From: Pseudomonas putida
GTDB lineage: Bacteria; Pseudomonadota; Gammaproteobacteria; Pseudomonadales; Pseudomonadaceae
Direction of reading: 5' to 3'
NCBI RefSeq assembly: GCF_002906855.1
Contig: NZ_MINI01000028.1
Span: 186,001-250,000 of the forward strand
DNA length: 64,000 nt
The translations under genes were made by a program, and so were the position numbers. Of the stretch, positions 22,869 through 34,998 are shown one piece after another. The notes under the pieces are model-generated. The model did no database searches. It saw only the letters and a list, made by a program, of their open reading frames with translations, and was not told the DNA's origin. Position 1 is the first letter of the stretch. Each line of letters begins with the position of its first letter.

Positions 22869-25139
22869 ATGTTAAACCGCGAGCTCGAAGTCACCCTCAA
22901 TCTTGCCTTCAAGGAGGCTCGTTCGAAGCGTCATGAGTTCATGACCGTCGAACATCTGCTGCTGGCACTCCTTGACAATGAGGCTGCTGCGACCGTTCTG
23001 CGCGCCTGTGGCGCCAATCTCGACAAACTCAAGCACGACCTGCAAGAGTTCATCGACTCCACTACACCCCTGATCCCCGTCAACGACGAAGACCGCGAAA
23101 CCCAGCCGACCCTGGGCTTCCAGCGTGTGCTGCAACGTGCCGTGTTCCATGTGCAGAGTTCCGGCAAGCGCGAAGTCACCGGTGCCAATGTGCTGGTGGC
23201 GATCTTCAGCGAACAGGAAAGCCAGGCCGTGTTCCTGCTCAAGCAGCAGAGCGTGGCCCGTATTGATGTGGTCAACTACATTGCCCATGGCATCTCCAAG
23301 GTGCCGGGCCATGGTTCGCATTCCGAAAGCGACCAGGAAATGCAGGACGAAGAAGGTGGCGAAACCTCCTCTTCGAGCAACCCGCTGGATGCCTACGCCA
23401 GCAATCTGAACGAGCTGGCCCGTGCCGGCCGTATCGACCCTCTGGTGGGGCGCGAGCAGGAAGTCGAGCGCGTGGCGCAGATTCTGGCCCGCCGGCGCAA
23501 GAACAACCCGCTGCTGGTCGGTGAGGCCGGCGTCGGCAAAACCGCCATCGCCGAAGGCCTGGCCAAACGTATTGTCGACGGCCAGGTGCCTGACCTGCTG
23601 GCACAGAGCGTGGTCTATTCGCTGGACCTCGGTGCACTGCTGGCCGGTACCAAGTACCGCGGTGATTTCGAAAAGCGCTTCAAGGCGCTGCTCGGTGAGC
23701 TGAAGAAGCGCCCGCAAGCGATTCTGTTCATTGACGAGATCCACACCATCATCGGTGCCGGTGCGGCGTCGGGCGGGGTGATGGATGCGTCCAACCTGCT
23801 CAAACCACTGCTGTCGTCTGGCGAAATCCGTTGCATCGGTTCGACCACCTTCCAGGAATTCCGCGGCATCTTCGAGAAGGACCGTGCCCTGGCGCGGCGC
23901 TTCCAGAAGGTCGATGTCAGCGAGCCATCGGTGGAAGACACCGTTGGCATCCTGCGTGGGCTGAAAGGCCGCTTCGAGAGCCACCACAACATCGAGTACA
24001 GCGACGAAGCCCTGCGCGCCGCCGCCGAACTGGCCTCGCGCTACATCAATGACCGGCACATGCCGGACAAGGCCATCGACGTGATCGACGAGGCAGGTGC
24101 CTATCAGCGCCTGCAGCCCGAAGCCAATCGGGTCAAACGCATCGATGTGCCGCAGGTCGAAGACATTGTCGCCAAGATCGCGCGGATTCCGCCGAAGCAT
24201 GTCACCAGTTCCGACAAGGAGCTGCTGCGTAACCTCGAGCGCGACCTGAAGCTGACCGTGTTCGGCCAGGACCAGGCCATCGACTCGTTGGCCACCGCCA
24301 TCAAGCTGTCCCGGGCCGGCCTCAAATCGCCGGACAAACCGGTCGGTTCGTTCCTGTTCGCCGGCCCGACCGGTGTGGGCAAGACCCAAGCGGCGCGGCA
24401 GCTGGCCAAGGCGTTGGGGGTCGAGCTGGTGCGCTTCGACATGTCCGAGTACATGGAGCGTCACACCGTGTCGCGCCTGATCGGTGCGCCGCCTGGCTAT
24501 GTTGGTTTCGACCAGGGTGGCCTGCTGACCGAGGCGATCACCAAGCAACCGCACTGCGTGCTGCTGCTCGATGAAATCGAGAAGGCCCACCCGGAAGTCT
24601 TCAACTTGCTGCTGCAGGTGATGGACCACGGTACCCTGACCGACAACAACGGGCGCAAAGCCGACTTCCGTAACGTGATCCTGATCATGACCACCAACGC
24701 TGGTGCCGAAACCGCCGCGCGGGCCTCGATCGGCTTTACCCATCAGGACCACGCGTCCGATGCCATGGAAGTCATCCGCAAGAGCTTCACGCCGGAGTTC
24801 CGCAACCGTCTGGACACCATCATCCAGTTTGGCCGCCTGAGCACCGAGACGATCAAGAGCATTGTCGACAAGTTCCTCATCGAACTGCAGGCACAGTTGG
24901 AAGACAAGCGTGTGCTGCTGGAGGTCAGTGATGCCGCCCGCGGCTGGCTGGCGGTTTCCGGCTACGACGTGCAGATGGGTGCACGGCCGATGGCGCGGCT
25001 TATCCAGGATAAGATCAAGCGGCCGCTGGCCGAGGAGATCCTGTTTGGCGAGCTGGCCGAGCACGGTGGCGTGGTGCATGTCGACCTGCGCGATGGCGAA
25101 CTGGTGTTCGACTTCGAGACCACGGCTGAGGTGGCTTGA
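22869..25139 (+). CDS. clpA: ATP-dependent Clp protease ATP-binding subunit ClpA
   Basis: This 756-residue Hsp100 unfoldase partners with ClpP. An N-terminal double Clp-repeat domain (about 1-150), which binds ClpS, is followed by a charged linker ([15 protein letters not shown]). The first AAA+ module has Walker A GEAGVGKT at 218-225 and Walker [11 protein letters not shown]. The second has Walker A GPTGVGKT at 499-506 and [12 protein letters not shown]. The ClpP-docking loop of the IGF/IGL type would lie near [17 protein letters not shown] precedes the ATG. It is probably cotranscribed with clpS. Confidence 0.97.
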   Translation: MLNRELEVTLNLAFKEARSKRHEFMTVEHLLLALLDNEAAATVLRACGANLDKLKHDLQEFIDSTTPLIPVNDEDRETQPTLGFQRVLQRAVFHVQSSGKREVTGANVLVAIFSEQESQAVFLLKQQSVARIDVVNYIAHGISKVPGHGSHSESDQEMQDEEGGETSSSSNPLDAYASNLNELARAGRIDPLVGREQEVERVAQILARRRKNNPLLVGEAGVGKTAIAEGLAKRIVDGQVPDLLAQSVVYSLDLGALLAGTKYRGDFEKRFKALLGELKKRPQAILFIDEIHTIIGAGAASGGVMDASNLLKPLLSSGEIRCIGSTTFQEFRGIFEKDRALARRFQKVDVSEPSVEDTVGILRGLKGRFESHHNIEYSDEALRAAAELASRYINDRHMPDKAIDVIDEAGAYQRLQPEANRVKRIDVPQVEDIVAKIARIPPKHVTSSDKELLRNLERDLKLTVFGQDQAIDSLATAIKLSRAGLKSPDKPVGSFLFAGPTGVGKTQAARQLAKALGVELVRFDMSEYMERHTVSRLIGAPPGYVGFDQGGLLTEAITKQPHCVLLLDEIEKAHPEVFNLLLQVMDHGTLTDNNGRKADFRNVILIMTTNAGAETAARASIGFTHQDHASDAMEVIRKSFTPEFRNRLDTIIQFGRLSTETIKSIVDKFLIELQAQLEDKRVLLEVSDAARGWLAVSGYDVQMGARPMARLIQDKIKRPLAEEILFGELAEHGGVVHVDLRDGELVFDFETTAEVA

Positions 25140-25145
25140 TCGTAC

Positions 25146-25164
25146 GGGGCCGCTTTGCGGCCCC
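25146..25164 (+). terminator. Hairpin after clpA
   Basis: The arms ggggccgc and gcggcccc flank a three-base loop seven bases after the clpA stop. There is no T run; it may work together with the following bidirectional terminator. Confidence 0.55.
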
Positions 25165-25185
25165 CTCTGCAATCTGGCAGGCACA

Positions 25186-25214
25186 AAAAAGCCCGGCACA
25201 TCGCCGGGCTTTTT
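25186..25214. terminator. Bidirectional rho-independent terminator between clpA and infA
   Basis: The A-tract plus gcccggc, a loop of five bases, then gccgggc plus a T-tract give functional terminators in both directions. The two genes are convergent here. Confidence 0.92.
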
Positions 25215-25226
25215 CATGGCTAGAAC

Positions 25227-25445
25227 TTAGCGCGCACGGTAAGTGATGCGGCCCTTGCTCAGGTCGTAAGGCGTCAGTTCGACGCGGACCTTGTCGCCAG
25301 TGAGAATACGGATGTAGTTTTTGCGCATCTTTCCGGAGATATGCGCGGTTACGACGTGCCCGTTTTCCAACTCCACGCGGAACATGGTGTTGGGCAGGGT
25401 GTCGACGACAGTGCCTTCCATTTCGAAGCTGTCTTCTTTCGACAT
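25227..25445 (-). CDS. infA: Translation initiation factor IF-1
   Basis: This 72-residue S1/OB-fold protein is the exact usual length. The sequence [19 protein letters not shown] at the start and KGRITYRAR at the end are the family ends. It binds the ribosomal A site with IF-2 and IF-3 during initiation. It lies between clpA and bpt, as in the clpA-infA-aat neighbourhood of enterobacteria. Confidence 0.98.
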
Positions 25446-25546
25446 GCAGTAGAGCCCTCGGATCCAGTGTTGGCCCGACGCATAACCGCACCGGGCAAAA
25501 AAGTGGCGTGGATTATGCCCGAAAACTGTGTGTCAAGCCAATGCTT

Positions 25547-26254
25547 TCAGTTGAGGGTGACCCAGCGCTGGTTTATCAACAACTCGATAGGCCGATACTG
25601 CGTCTTGTAGTTCATTTTCTTGCAGTTTTTGATCCAGTAGCCCAGGTACACCGCCTCCAGGTCCTGGCGCAGGGCTTCGGTGATCTGCCAGAGGATGGCA
25701 AAGCGCCCGAGGCTGCGGCGTTCTTCTTCAGGCTCGTAGAACGTGTACACCGCCGACAGGCCGTTGGGCAGCAGGTCGCAGACGGCGACTGCCAGCAGGC
25801 GGCCTTCCAGGCGGAACTCGTAGAACCAGCAGAACGGCAGGTCGCGGACCAGGAAGGTGGAAAACTGGTCGCGGCTCGGCGGATACATGTCGCCATCGGC
25901 GTGGCGGGTTTCGATGTAGCGCCGGTACAGGTCGAAATACTCTTCCTTGAACGCCGGGCGGGCAGCGGTCACGGTCAGGTCGGCGTTGCGCTTGAGGATG
26001 CGCCGCTGCTGGCGGTTGGGAATGAAGCGTGCGGCGGGGATGCGCGCCGGTACGCAGGCATTGCAGTTCTGGCAGTGCGGGCGGTACAGGTGGTCGCCGC
26101 TGCGGCGGAAGCCCATTTCCGACAGGTCGGCATACACATGCACGTCCATCGGCTGGCTGGGGTCGAGGAACAGCGTGGTGGCCTGTTCGTCCGGCAGGTA
26201 GCTGCAGGAGTGGGGTTGAGTGGCATAGAACTTCAACCGCGCCAACTCTGTCAT
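25547..26254 (-). CDS. bpt: Aspartate/glutamate leucyltransferase (Bpt / ATE family)
   Basis: This 235-residue protein joins leucine from Leu-tRNA to N-terminal Asp or Glu, making N-degrons for ClpS-ClpA. The N-terminal cysteine-containing domain has CSYLP and [13 protein letters not shown], typical of the ATE N-terminal cluster. The C-terminal GNAT-like domain carries [15 protein letters not shown]. The ATG at 26254 has GAGGGG upstream and is preferred to a TTG two codons earlier. Bacterial members of this length are Bpt-type rather than arginyltransferases; that is family knowledge rather than something visible here. Confidence 0.93.
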   Translation of the reverse strand: MTELARLKFYATQPHSCSYLPDEQATTLFLDPSQPMDVHVYADLSEMGFRRSGDHLYRPHCQNCNACVPARIPAARFIPNRQQRRILKRNADLTVTAARPAFKEEYFDLYRRYIETRHADGDMYPPSRDQFSTFLVRDLPFCWFYEFRLEGRLLAVAVCDLLPNGLSAVYTFYEPEEERRSLGRFAILWQITEALRQDLEAVYLGYWIKNCKKMNYKTQYRPIELLINQRWVTLN

Positions 26255-26310
26255 GATCAACCCCCTCGGTGAGACTTTGCTTTAAGTGTAAGCCAGCTGG
26301 CAGAACTCGC

Positions 26311-26991
26311 CTAGCAAACCCAGGTGGCGCTGTTGGGCTGGTCGAGGTGGTGCGCCAGGTAGTCGGCGAAGCGGGCGCGGCTGATGGCGCGGGCGCCAAG
26401 GCTGTGCAGATGGTTGGTTGGCATCTGGCAGTCGATCAGCACGAAACCGGCCTGGCGCAAATGTTCGACCAGCGTCACGAAGCCAACCTTGGAGGCATTG
26501 TCGGCGCGGCTGAACATCGATTCGCCGAAGAACAGCTGCCCGATGGCCAGGCCGTACAAGCCGCCGACCAGCTCGCCGCGCTCGCGCACTTCCACCGAGT
26601 GGGCGATGCCGCGTCGGTGCAGTTCGCAGTAGGCATTGCGCATGGTGTCGGTGATCCAGGTACCGTCCGCGTAGTCGCGCGGCGCCGCGCAGGCGGCAAT
26701 CACCGCCGGGAAGTCGCTGTCGAAGCTGACCTGGTAGCGGCCCTGGCGCATCAGCTTGGCCAGCGAGCGCGAGACGTGCAGCTCGTCCGGGAACAGCACC
26801 GTGCGTGGGTCGGGCGACCACCAGAGGATCGGCTGGCCGTCCTGGTACCAGGGGAAGCAGCCATGCCGGTAGGCTTGCTCCAGGCGCTCGGGGCTCAGGT
26901 CGCCGCCGGCGGCGAGCAGGCCGTTGGGGTCGTGCAGGGCCTTTTCCAGCGGCGGGAAGGTCAGCGAGTCGCGGGTTAGCCAGGTGAGCAT
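26311..26991 (-). CDS. aat: Leucyl/phenylalanyl-tRNA--protein transferase
   Basis: This 226-residue enzyme adds Leu or Phe to proteins with N-terminal Lys or Arg. Family segments are [26 protein letters not shown] (residues about 24-49), the active-site region GWVGGLYG-like ([23 protein letters not shown]) and [15 protein letters not shown] near the end. It is followed by bpt 56 bases downstream, so the two transferases form one unit. The start at 26991 is the conserved MLTWLTRD. Confidence 0.95.
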   Translation of the reverse strand: MLTWLTRDSLTFPPLEKALHDPNGLLAAGGDLSPERLEQAYRHGCFPWYQDGQPILWWSPDPRTVLFPDELHVSRSLAKLMRQGRYQVSFDSDFPAVIAACAAPRDYADGTWITDTMRNAYCELHRRGIAHSVEVRERGELVGGLYGLAIGQLFFGESMFSRADNASKVGFVTLVEHLRQAGFVLIDCQMPTNHLHSLGARAISRARFADYLAHHLDQPNSATWVC

Positions 26992-27353
26992 GGTCTATTG
27001 TGCGGTGGGGGAGGGGAGAGCGCAGCATGGCGCGCAGGGCTTGCGGGGTCAATGCTGGCAGGGTCAAGAGTCATTGGCGGGCAGCAGAATGGGTAATTTC
27101 CTACACATTCATGAAAGCATAGGCACCATCCGCTACATTTGCTGTCACACCTGTGCAAAAACACAGCATAAGCCTTTGTCACAAAAGAAAATGCATGCTC
27201 AAATTGCACCTATACGAAAGTCGCCCCCACGCGAGAGCCATACGGCGTGCCGTCATGGCGGCTGGCGGGCAGTAATGTTAAAAGTAGTGGTTCATTGGCC
27301 AGACACCGGCCGATCACTACTGGACGCGCAGCACGCGCAGGAATAGACGCGTT
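26992..27353. promoter_or_regulatory. 362-base divergent intergenic region between aat and ftsK, with a LexA-like box
   Basis: No gene is supported. The section 27090-27210 is distinctly AT-rich. At 27151-27166 it contains CTGT-N8-ACAG with an A-rich centre (gcaaaaac), which fits the gammaproteobacterial LexA half-site spacing. The box is about 190 bases upstream of the ftsK start and 160 bases upstream of aat. ftsK is SOS-induced in E. coli; whether this box works is inference. Confidence 0.45.
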
Positions 27354-29867
27354 TTGAAGAAATCCACCGCAACTCCAGCTCCCTTGCCCGTGCCCCTGTG
27401 GCGCCAGCAGCTGCATTACCGCCTCAAGGAAGGTGCGTTGATCGCTGTCGGTGCCCTGTGCCTGTACCTGTGGATGGCACTGCTGACCTACGACACGTCG
27501 GATCCGGGCTTCAGCCACACCAGCAACATCGACCAGGTGCAGAACGCCGCCGGGCGTGCCGGTGCGTACTTCGCCGACATCCTGTTCATGGTGCTGGGCT
27601 ACTTCGCCTACATCTTCCCGCTGCTGCTGGCGATCAAGACCTGGCAAATCTTCCGCGAGCGTCATCAGCCGTGGCAGTGGAGCGGCTGGCTGTTCTCCTG
27701 GCGGCTGATTGGCCTGGTGTTTCTGGTGCTGTCGGGCGCGGCCCTGGCGCATATTCATTTCCATCCGCCGGCGAGCCTGCCGTTTTCTGCGGGCGGTGCG
27801 CTGGGCGAAAGCCTCGGCGACCTGGCGCGCAACCTGCTGAACGTGCAGGGCAGCACGCTGATGTTCATTGCTCTGTTCCTGTTCGGCCTGACCGTGTTCA
27901 CCGACCTGTCGTGGTTCAAGGTGATGGACATGACCGGCAAGATCACCCTCGACCTGTTCGAACTGGTGCAGGGCGCGGCCAGCCGCTGGTGGGAAGCACG
28001 CAACGAGCGCAAGCGCCTGGAAGCGCAACTGCGTGAAGTTGACGAGCCGGTGTTCGACCTGGCGCCGAAGGCCACCGACAAGCGTGAACCAGCCAAGCCG
28101 GCCTTGCGTGAGCGTATCTTCAAGCGTGAGGAAGCGCCGGCCCAGCCCGCTGAACCCCGCGAGCCGACCCTTGGCCGTGAGCCTGTCGTGCGCAGTGAAC
28201 CGACACTTTCCCGCGAACCTGTCGTGCCGCGTGAACCCGTGGTCCCGCGCGAGCAGCCGCCTGCAGTGGCCCCGACGATTGTGCCACCGGCCGCGGCCAG
28301 GGCGCCGGAGCCGAGCAAGCGGGTGATGAAGGAAAAACAGGCGCCGCTGTTCGTCGACAGCGCCGTGGAAGGCACCTTGCCGTCGATTTCCATTCTCGAC
28401 CCGGCCGAACAGAAGAAGATCGAGTACTCGCCAGAATCCCTGGCCGGGGTTGGCCAGTTGCTGGAAATCAAACTCAAGGAATTCGGCGTGGAAGTCTCGG
28501 TGGACTCCATCCACCCGGGTCCGGTGATTACCCGTTACGAAATCCAGCCGGCTGCTGGCGTCAAGGTTAGCCGCATCGCCAACCTGGCCAAGGACCTGGC
28601 GCGATCGCTGGCGGTGACCAGTGTGCGGGTGGTCGAGGTGATCCCCGGCAAGACCACCGTGGGTATCGAGATCCCCAACGAAAACCGGCAGATGGTGCGC
28701 TTCTCGGAAGTACTTGCCACGCCGCAGTACGACGAGCAGAAGTCGCCGGTCACCCTGGCCCTGGGTCACGACATCGGCGGCAAGCCGGTGATTACCGACC
28801 TGGCCAAGATGCCGCACCTGTTGGTGGCCGGTACTACCGGTTCCGGTAAGTCGGTGGGTGTCAACGCGATGATCCTGTCGATCCTGTTCAAGTCCAGCCC
28901 GGAAGACGCGCGGCTGATCATGATCGACCCGAAAATGCTCGAACTGTCGATCTACGAGGGCATTCCGCACTTGCTGTGCCCGGTGGTCACCGACATGAAG
29001 GACGCCGCCAACGCCCTGCGCTGGAGCGTGGCCGAGATGGAGCGGCGCTACAAGCTGATGGCGGCCATGGGCGTGCGTAACCTGGCCGGCTTCAACCGCA
29101 AGATCAAGGACGCCCAGGAAGCCGGCGAGATCATCCATGACCCGCTGTACCGCCGCGAGAGCATGGACGACGAGCCGCCAGCGCTGAAGACCCTGCCGAC
29201 CATCGTCGTGGTGGTCGACGAATTCGCCGACATGATGATGATCGTCGGCAAGAAGGTCGAAGAGCTGATTGCCCGTATCGCCCAGAAGGCGCGGGCCGCC
29301 GGTATCCACCTGATCCTCGCCACCCAGCGCCCGTCGGTGGACGTGATTACCGGCCTGATCAAGGCCAACATCCCGACCCGCATGGCGTTCCAGGTATCGA
29401 GCAAGATCGACTCGCGGACCATCATCGACCAGGGCGGCGCCGAACAGTTGCTCGGTCACGGTGACATGCTGTACATGCCGCCGGGCACCAGCCTGCCGAT
29501 CCGTGTCCACGGTGCATTCGTCTCCGACGATGAAGTGCATCGCACGGTCGAGGCGTGGAAGCTGCGTGGCGCGCCGGACTACAACGACGACATCCTCAAT
29601 GGCGTCGAAGAGGCCGGCAGCGGCTTCGACGGTGGCGGCGGCGGTGGCGATGGTGACGATGCCGAAACCGATGCCCTGTATGATGAAGCCGTGCAGTTCG
29701 TGTTGGAAAGCCGCCGCGCTTCCATCTCGGCGGTACAGCGCAAGCTGAAGATCGGCTACAACCGCGCCGCGCGGATGATCGAGTCGATGGAGATGGCCGG
29801 CGTGGTCACCCCGATGAACAGCAACGGCTCGCGGGAAGTGATTGCCCCGGGCGGCCCGCGCGACTGA
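27354..29867 (+). CDS. ftsK: DNA translocase FtsK
   Basis: This 837-residue divisome protein coordinates chromosome dimer resolution with septation. N-terminal membrane helices lie at about residues 26-45, 74-95, 118-135 and 165-185. A Pro/Glu/Arg-rich linker (about 220-330) contains degenerate REPVV/EPTL repeats at 267-301. The motor domain has Walker A GTTGSGKS at 493-500 and Walker [13 protein letters not shown]. The C-terminal gamma winged helix that reads KOPS follows an acidic glycine-rich segment ([11 protein letters not shown]). The TTG at 27354 is used because it directly precedes the conserved KKSTA segment. lolA follows after 62 bases. Confidence 0.96.
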   Translation: MKKSTATPAPLPVPLWRQQLHYRLKEGALIAVGALCLYLWMALLTYDTSDPGFSHTSNIDQVQNAAGRAGAYFADILFMVLGYFAYIFPLLLAIKTWQIFRERHQPWQWSGWLFSWRLIGLVFLVLSGAALAHIHFHPPASLPFSAGGALGESLGDLARNLLNVQGSTLMFIALFLFGLTVFTDLSWFKVMDMTGKITLDLFELVQGAASRWWEARNERKRLEAQLREVDEPVFDLAPKATDKREPAKPALRERIFKREEAPAQPAEPREPTLGREPVVRSEPTLSREPVVPREPVVPREQPPAVAPTIVPPAAARAPEPSKRVMKEKQAPLFVDSAVEGTLPSISILDPAEQKKIEYSPESLAGVGQLLEIKLKEFGVEVSVDSIHPGPVITRYEIQPAAGVKVSRIANLAKDLARSLAVTSVRVVEVIPGKTTVGIEIPNENRQMVRFSEVLATPQYDEQKSPVTLALGHDIGGKPVITDLAKMPHLLVAGTTGSGKSVGVNAMILSILFKSSPEDARLIMIDPKMLELSIYEGIPHLLCPVVTDMKDAANALRWSVAEMERRYKLMAAMGVRNLAGFNRKIKDAQEAGEIIHDPLYRRESMDDEPPALKTLPTIVVVVDEFADMMMIVGKKVEELIARIAQKARAAGIHLILATQRPSVDVITGLIKANIPTRMAFQVSSKIDSRTIIDQGGAEQLLGHGDMLYMPPGTSLPIRVHGAFVSDDEVHRTVEAWKLRGAPDYNDDILNGVEEAGSGFDGGGGGGDGDDAETDALYDEAVQFVLESRRASISAVQRKLKIGYNRAARMIESMEMAGVVTPMNSNGSREVIAPGGPRD

Positions 29868-29929
29868 TGAACACCTTGCCGGGCGCCAACGGTGGCGCCC
29901 GGCCATTTCAATGCTCAATGAGGATTCCC

Positions 29930-30553
29930 ATGCGCGCGATTCGCATGCTGTTGGTTTCTGCCCTGACCCTGGGCTCGGTTACTGCTTATGCCGGTGAGCA
30001 AGACGTACAACGCTTGACCCAGTTGCTGGAAAAATCCCAGACCATCGAGGCCAATTTCTCCCAGCTGACCCTGGACGCCGGCGGCACTAGCCTGCAGGAA
30101 ACGTCCGGCAAGATGACCGTGAAGCGCCCAGGCTTGTTCTACTGGCACACCAATGCGCCGCAGGAGCAGGTGGTGGTGTCCGACGGCAAGAACGTCACTC
30201 TGTGGGACCCGGACCTGGAACAGGCGACCATCAAGAAGCTCGACCAGCGTCTGAACCAGACCCCGGCATTGCTGCTGTCCGGTGACGTGTCGAAGATCAG
30301 CCAGAGCTTCGACATCACCTCCAAGCAGCAGGGCGACGTGATGGACTTCACCCTCAAGCCGAAGACCAAGGACACCTTGTTCGACTCGCTGCGTGTGTCG
30401 TTCCGCAAGGGCCTGATCAATGACATGCAGCTGATCGACAGTGTCGGCCAGCGCACCAACATCCTGTTCAATGGCGTCAAAGCCAACCAGGCGGTGCCGG
30501 ACAGCCAGTTCAAGTTCGACATCCCCAAAGGCGCCGACGTCATCAAGGAGTAA
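29930..30553 (+). CDS. lolA: Outer-membrane lipoprotein carrier protein LolA
   Basis: This 207-residue periplasmic chaperone carries lipoproteins from LolCDE to LolB. The signal peptide ends near AYA at residue 21. The mature protein has the unclosed barrel pattern with [15 protein letters not shown] and [19 protein letters not shown] precedes the ATG at 29930; an upstream in-frame start has no signal-sequence character. The ftsK-lolA-rarA-crcB-serS order is shared with many gammaproteobacteria. Confidence 0.95.
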   Translation: MRAIRMLLVSALTLGSVTAYAGEQDVQRLTQLLEKSQTIEANFSQLTLDAGGTSLQETSGKMTVKRPGLFYWHTNAPQEQVVVSDGKNVTLWDPDLEQATIKKLDQRLNQTPALLLSGDVSKISQSFDITSKQQGDVMDFTLKPKTKDTLFDSLRVSFRKGLINDMQLIDSVGQRTNILFNGVKANQAVPDSQFKFDIPKGADVIKE

Positions 30554-30565
30554 GCAGAGCTCGCC

Positions 30566-31891
30566 ATGGACCTGTTTCGAAGCGAACCCGTCGCCCAGCC
30601 TCTGGCAGCCCGCCTGCGCCCGTCCAATCTGGACGAGTACGTCGGCCAGGAACACCTGCTGGCGCGCGGCAAACCGTTGCGCGAGGCGCTGGAGCAGGGT
30701 GCGCTGCACTCGATGATCTTCTGGGGGCCGCCGGGTGTGGGCAAGACCACCCTGGCGCGGCTGCTGGCACAGTTCTGCGATGCGCACTTCGAGACGGTGT
30801 CGGCGGTGCTGGCCGGGGTCAAGGAGATCCGCCAGGCCGTCGAAGTGGCCAAGCAGCAGGCCGGCCAGTATGGCCGGCGCACCATCCTGTTCGTCGACGA
30901 AGTGCACCGCTTCAACAAGTCCCAGCAGGATGCCTTCCTGCCCTACGTGGAAGACGGCACGCTGCTGTTCATCGGTGCCACCACCGAGAACCCGTCGTTC
31001 GAACTGAACAACGCCTTGCTGTCGCGGGCGCGGGTGTATGTGCTCAAGAGCCTGGACGAAGCGGCGTTGCGCAAGCTGGTCAACCGTGCCCTGACCGAGG
31101 AGCGGGGCTTGGGCAAGCGCAACCTGCGTGTGGGTGACGACGCCTTCAAGATGCTCATGGCCGCCGCCGATGGCGATGGCCGGCGCATGCTCAACTTCCT
31201 TGAGAATGCCTCGGACCTTGCCGAAGATGGCAGCGAGATCGACGTCGAGATGCTGCAAAGCCTGCTCGGCGACAGCCGTCGGCGCTTCGACAAGGGCGGC
31301 GAGGCGTTTTACGACCAGATCTCCGCGCTGCACAAGTCGGTGCGCGGCTCCAACCCCGATGGCGCCCTGTACTGGTTCGCACGCATGCTCGACGGCGGCT
31401 GCGATCCGCTGTACATCGCCCGCCGCGTGGTGCGCATGGCCAGCGAGGACATCGGCAACGCCGACCCACGGGCCCTGAGCCTGTGCCTGGCCGCCTGGGA
31501 CGTGCAGGAGCGCCTGGGCAGCCCCGAGGGCGAGCTAGCGGTGGCCCAGGCCATCACCTACATCGCCTGTGCGCCAAAAAGCAATGCGGTGTACGTGGGC
31601 TTCAAGACCGCGTTGCGCGAGGCCGCCGAACATGGCTCGCTGGAAGTGCCGCTGCACCTGCGCAATGCCCCGACCAAGCTGATGAAGCAACTCGGCTACG
31701 GCGACGAATACCGCTACGCCCACGACGAGCCCGATGCCTACGCTGCCGGCGAAGATTACTTCCCGGAAGAACTCGAGCCGCGTCAGTACTACCAGCCCGT
31801 GCCGCGAGGCCTGGAGCTGAAGATCGGCGAGAAGCTGCGCCACCTGGCCGACCTCGACCGCAACAGCCCCCGCCAACGGAGAAAACCGTGA
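30566..31891 (+). CDS. rarA: Replication-associated recombination protein RarA (MgsA)
   Basis: This 441-residue AAA+ ATPase, related to clamp loaders and RuvB, acts at stalled replication forks. Walker A GPPGVGKT is at residues 54-61, Walker B is [18 protein letters not shown], and sensor [18 protein letters not shown] follows. The C-terminal tetramerisation region includes [16 protein letters not shown] and CAPKSNAVY. It starts 12 bases after lolA and its stop overlaps the crcB GTG start. Confidence 0.96.
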   Translation: MDLFRSEPVAQPLAARLRPSNLDEYVGQEHLLARGKPLREALEQGALHSMIFWGPPGVGKTTLARLLAQFCDAHFETVSAVLAGVKEIRQAVEVAKQQAGQYGRRTILFVDEVHRFNKSQQDAFLPYVEDGTLLFIGATTENPSFELNNALLSRARVYVLKSLDEAALRKLVNRALTEERGLGKRNLRVGDDAFKMLMAAADGDGRRMLNFLENASDLAEDGSEIDVEMLQSLLGDSRRRFDKGGEAFYDQISALHKSVRGSNPDGALYWFARMLDGGCDPLYIARRVVRMASEDIGNADPRALSLCLAAWDVQERLGSPEGELAVAQAITYIACAPKSNAVYVGFKTALREAAEHGSLEVPLHLRNAPTKLMKQLGYGDEYRYAHDEPDAYAAGEDYFPEELEPRQYYQPVPRGLELKIGEKLRHLADLDRNSPRQRRKP

Positions 31892-32262
31892 TTGCACTGA
31901 TAGCCGCCGTCAGCGCGGGCGGTATTGCCGGTACCTTGTTGCGCTTCGCCACCACCAACTGGGTCGCGACCCACTGGCCACGGCACTTCTATCTCGGTAC
32001 GCTGGCGGTCAACCTGGTCGGCTGCCTGCTGATCGGCCTGCTCTATGGCCTGTTCCTGCACAAGCCGCTGGTGCCGGTCGAACTGCGCGCCGGCCTGATC
32101 GTCGGCTTCCTTGGCGGCCTGACGACCTTTTCCTCCTTCTCGCTCGATACCGTGCGCCTGATCGAAAGTGGGCAAGTGCCCCTCGCCTTGGGCTATACCA
32201 GTATCAGCGTGGTGGGCGGGCTCCTGGCCACCTGGGCCGGCCTGTCCCTGACCCGATTCTGA
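31888..32262 (+). CDS. crcB: Fluoride ion channel/exporter CrcB (Fluc)
   Basis: This 124-residue protein with four hydrophobic helices belongs to the Fluc fluoride channel family, which works as an antiparallel dimer. The segment NLVGCLLIG and the central break [13 protein letters not shown] carry conserved Asn and Phe/Ser/Thr residues lining the fluoride path. The GTG start at 31888 overlaps the rarA stop (GTGA). No fluoride riboswitch can precede it because the upstream sequence is rarA coding sequence, so expression is probably constitutive with rarA. Confidence 0.95.
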   Translation: MIALIAAVSAGGIAGTLLRFATTNWVATHWPRHFYLGTLAVNLVGCLLIGLLYGLFLHKPLVPVELRAGLIVGFLGGLTTFSSFSLDTVRLIESGQVPLALGYTSISVVGGLLATWAGLSLTRF

Positions 32263-32280
32263 ACCAACACCTACCTATAA

Positions 32281-33573
<1,293 letters not shown>

Positions 33574-34965
33574 ATGGATTACCTGCCGCTGTTCCACAAG
33601 CTGCAGGGCGGCCGGGTTCTGGTCGTCGGCGGCGGTGAGATCGCCTTGCGCAAGGCGCGCCTGCTGGCAGATGCCGGCGCCGCGCTGCGCGTGGTGGCGC
33701 CGGATGTCGACGGCCAGCTGGCTGCGTTGGCCCGGGAAGGTGGCGGTGAAGTGCTGGTGCGTGGCTATCAGGCGGCCGACCTGGTCGGTTGCCGGCTGGT
33801 GATCGCGGCCACCGACGACCCTGGGCTCAACGCCCAGGTGTCGGCCGATGCGCAGGCGTTGAGCCTGCCGGTCAACGTGGTGGATGCGCCGGCCCTGTGC
33901 ACGGTGATCTTCCCTGCCATCGTCGACCGTTCACCGTTGGTGATCGCGGTGTCCAGTGGCGGTGACGCCCCGGTGCTGGCGCGGCTGATCCGCGCCAAGC
34001 TGGAAGCCTGGATTCCGTCGGCCTATGGCGAACTGGCCGGGCTGGCAGCGCGTTTCCGGCACAAGGTCAAATCCTTGTACCCGGACGTCAATCAGCGCCG
34101 TGGCTTCTGGGAAACAGTGTTTCAGGGCCCGATTGCCGAGCGCCAGCTGGCCGGGCAGGGCGCCGAAGCCGAACGCCTGTTGCAGGCGATGGTCGAGGGT
34201 GCGCCGGTGCAGCAGGGCGGTGAGGTGTATCTGGTGGGGGCGGGGCCGGGCGATCCGGACTTGCTGACCTTCCGTGCCTTGCGCCTGATGCAGCAGGCCG
34301 ACGTGGTGCTGTACGACCGCCTGGTGGCACCTGCCATCATCGAGATGTGCCGGCGTGATGCCGAGCGTATCTACGTTGGCAAGCGCCGCGCTGACCATGC
34401 CGTGCCGCAGGACCAGATCAACCGCCTGCTGGTCGACCTCGCCCAACAGGGCAAGCGTGTGTTGCGCCTCAAGGGTGGCGACCCGTTCATCTTCGGCCGG
34501 GGTGGCGAAGAGATCGAGGAGCTGGCCGAGCACGGCATTCCGTTCCAGGTGGTGCCGGGGATTACCGCGGCCAGTGGTTGCTCCGCCTATGGCGGCATTC
34601 CGCTGACTCACCGTGACTATGCCCAGTCGGTGCGCTTCGTTACCGGGCACCTCAAGGATGGCACCAGCAACCTGCCGTGGGATGACTTGGTGGCGCCGGC
34701 CCAGACCCTGGTGTTCTACATGGGGCTGGTGGGGTTGCCGACCATCTGTGCCGAGCTGATTCGCCATGGGCGGGCGGCGAGTACGCCGGCGGCACTGGTG
34801 CAGCAGGGGACTACGCGCAATCAGCGCGTGTTCACCGGTACCTTGGCGGATTTGCCGGAGCTGGTGGCCCGGCATGAAGTGCATGCGCCGACCTTGGTGA
34901 TTGTCGGGGAAGTGGTGCAGTTGCGCGACAAGCTGGCTTGGTTCGAAGGTTCGCAGAACAGCTGA
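33574..34965 (+). CDS. cysG: Siroheme synthase CysG (methyltransferase/dehydrogenase/ferrochelatase)
   Basis: This 463-residue fusion makes siroheme from uroporphyrinogen III. The N-terminal dehydrogenase/ferrochelatase domain (about 1-210) has the NAD-binding [13 protein letters not shown] near residues 18-30. The C-terminal SUMT domain (about 215-455) has [20 protein letters not shown] and [16 protein letters not shown]. The start codon immediately follows the serS stop. Siroheme is the cofactor of the sulfite reductase CysI encoded at 59.6-61.2 kb. Confidence 0.96.
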   Translation: MDYLPLFHKLQGGRVLVVGGGEIALRKARLLADAGAALRVVAPDVDGQLAALAREGGGEVLVRGYQAADLVGCRLVIAATDDPGLNAQVSADAQALSLPVNVVDAPALCTVIFPAIVDRSPLVIAVSSGGDAPVLARLIRAKLEAWIPSAYGELAGLAARFRHKVKSLYPDVNQRRGFWETVFQGPIAERQLAGQGAEAERLLQAMVEGAPVQQGGEVYLVGAGPGDPDLLTFRALRLMQQADVVLYDRLVAPAIIEMCRRDAERIYVGKRRADHAVPQDQINRLLVDLAQQGKRVLRLKGGDPFIFGRGGEEIEELAEHGIPFQVVPGITAASGCSAYGGIPLTHRDYAQSVRFVTGHLKDGTSNLPWDDLVAPAQTLVFYMGLVGLPTICAELIRHGRAASTPAALVQQGTTRNQRVFTGTLADLPELVARHEVHAPTLVIVGEVVQLRDKLAWFEGSQNS

Positions 34966-34971
34966 AGCCGT

Positions 34972-34992
34972 CGGGGCCGCAAGGCGGCCCCG
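34972..34992 (+). terminator. Hairpin terminator after cysG
   Basis: The arms cggggccgc and gcggccccg flank a three-base loop, six bases after the cysG stop. The T run is poor. It also lies seven bases before the 3' end of the convergent glutathione transferase gene. Confidence 0.65.
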
Positions 34993-34998
34993 GCTATC

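Noticed and set aside
22872..25217. Long minus-strand open frame opposite clpA
   Set aside because: Shadow of clpA; composition is biased and no motif is seen.
27210..29918. Very long open frame (about 900 codons) on the minus strand
   Set aside because: It is antisense to ftsK and results from high-GC third positions; it is His/Gln/Arg-rich with no domain.
31700..31887. Fluoride riboswitch upstream of crcB
   Set aside because: The upstream sequence is rarA coding sequence and the genes overlap.
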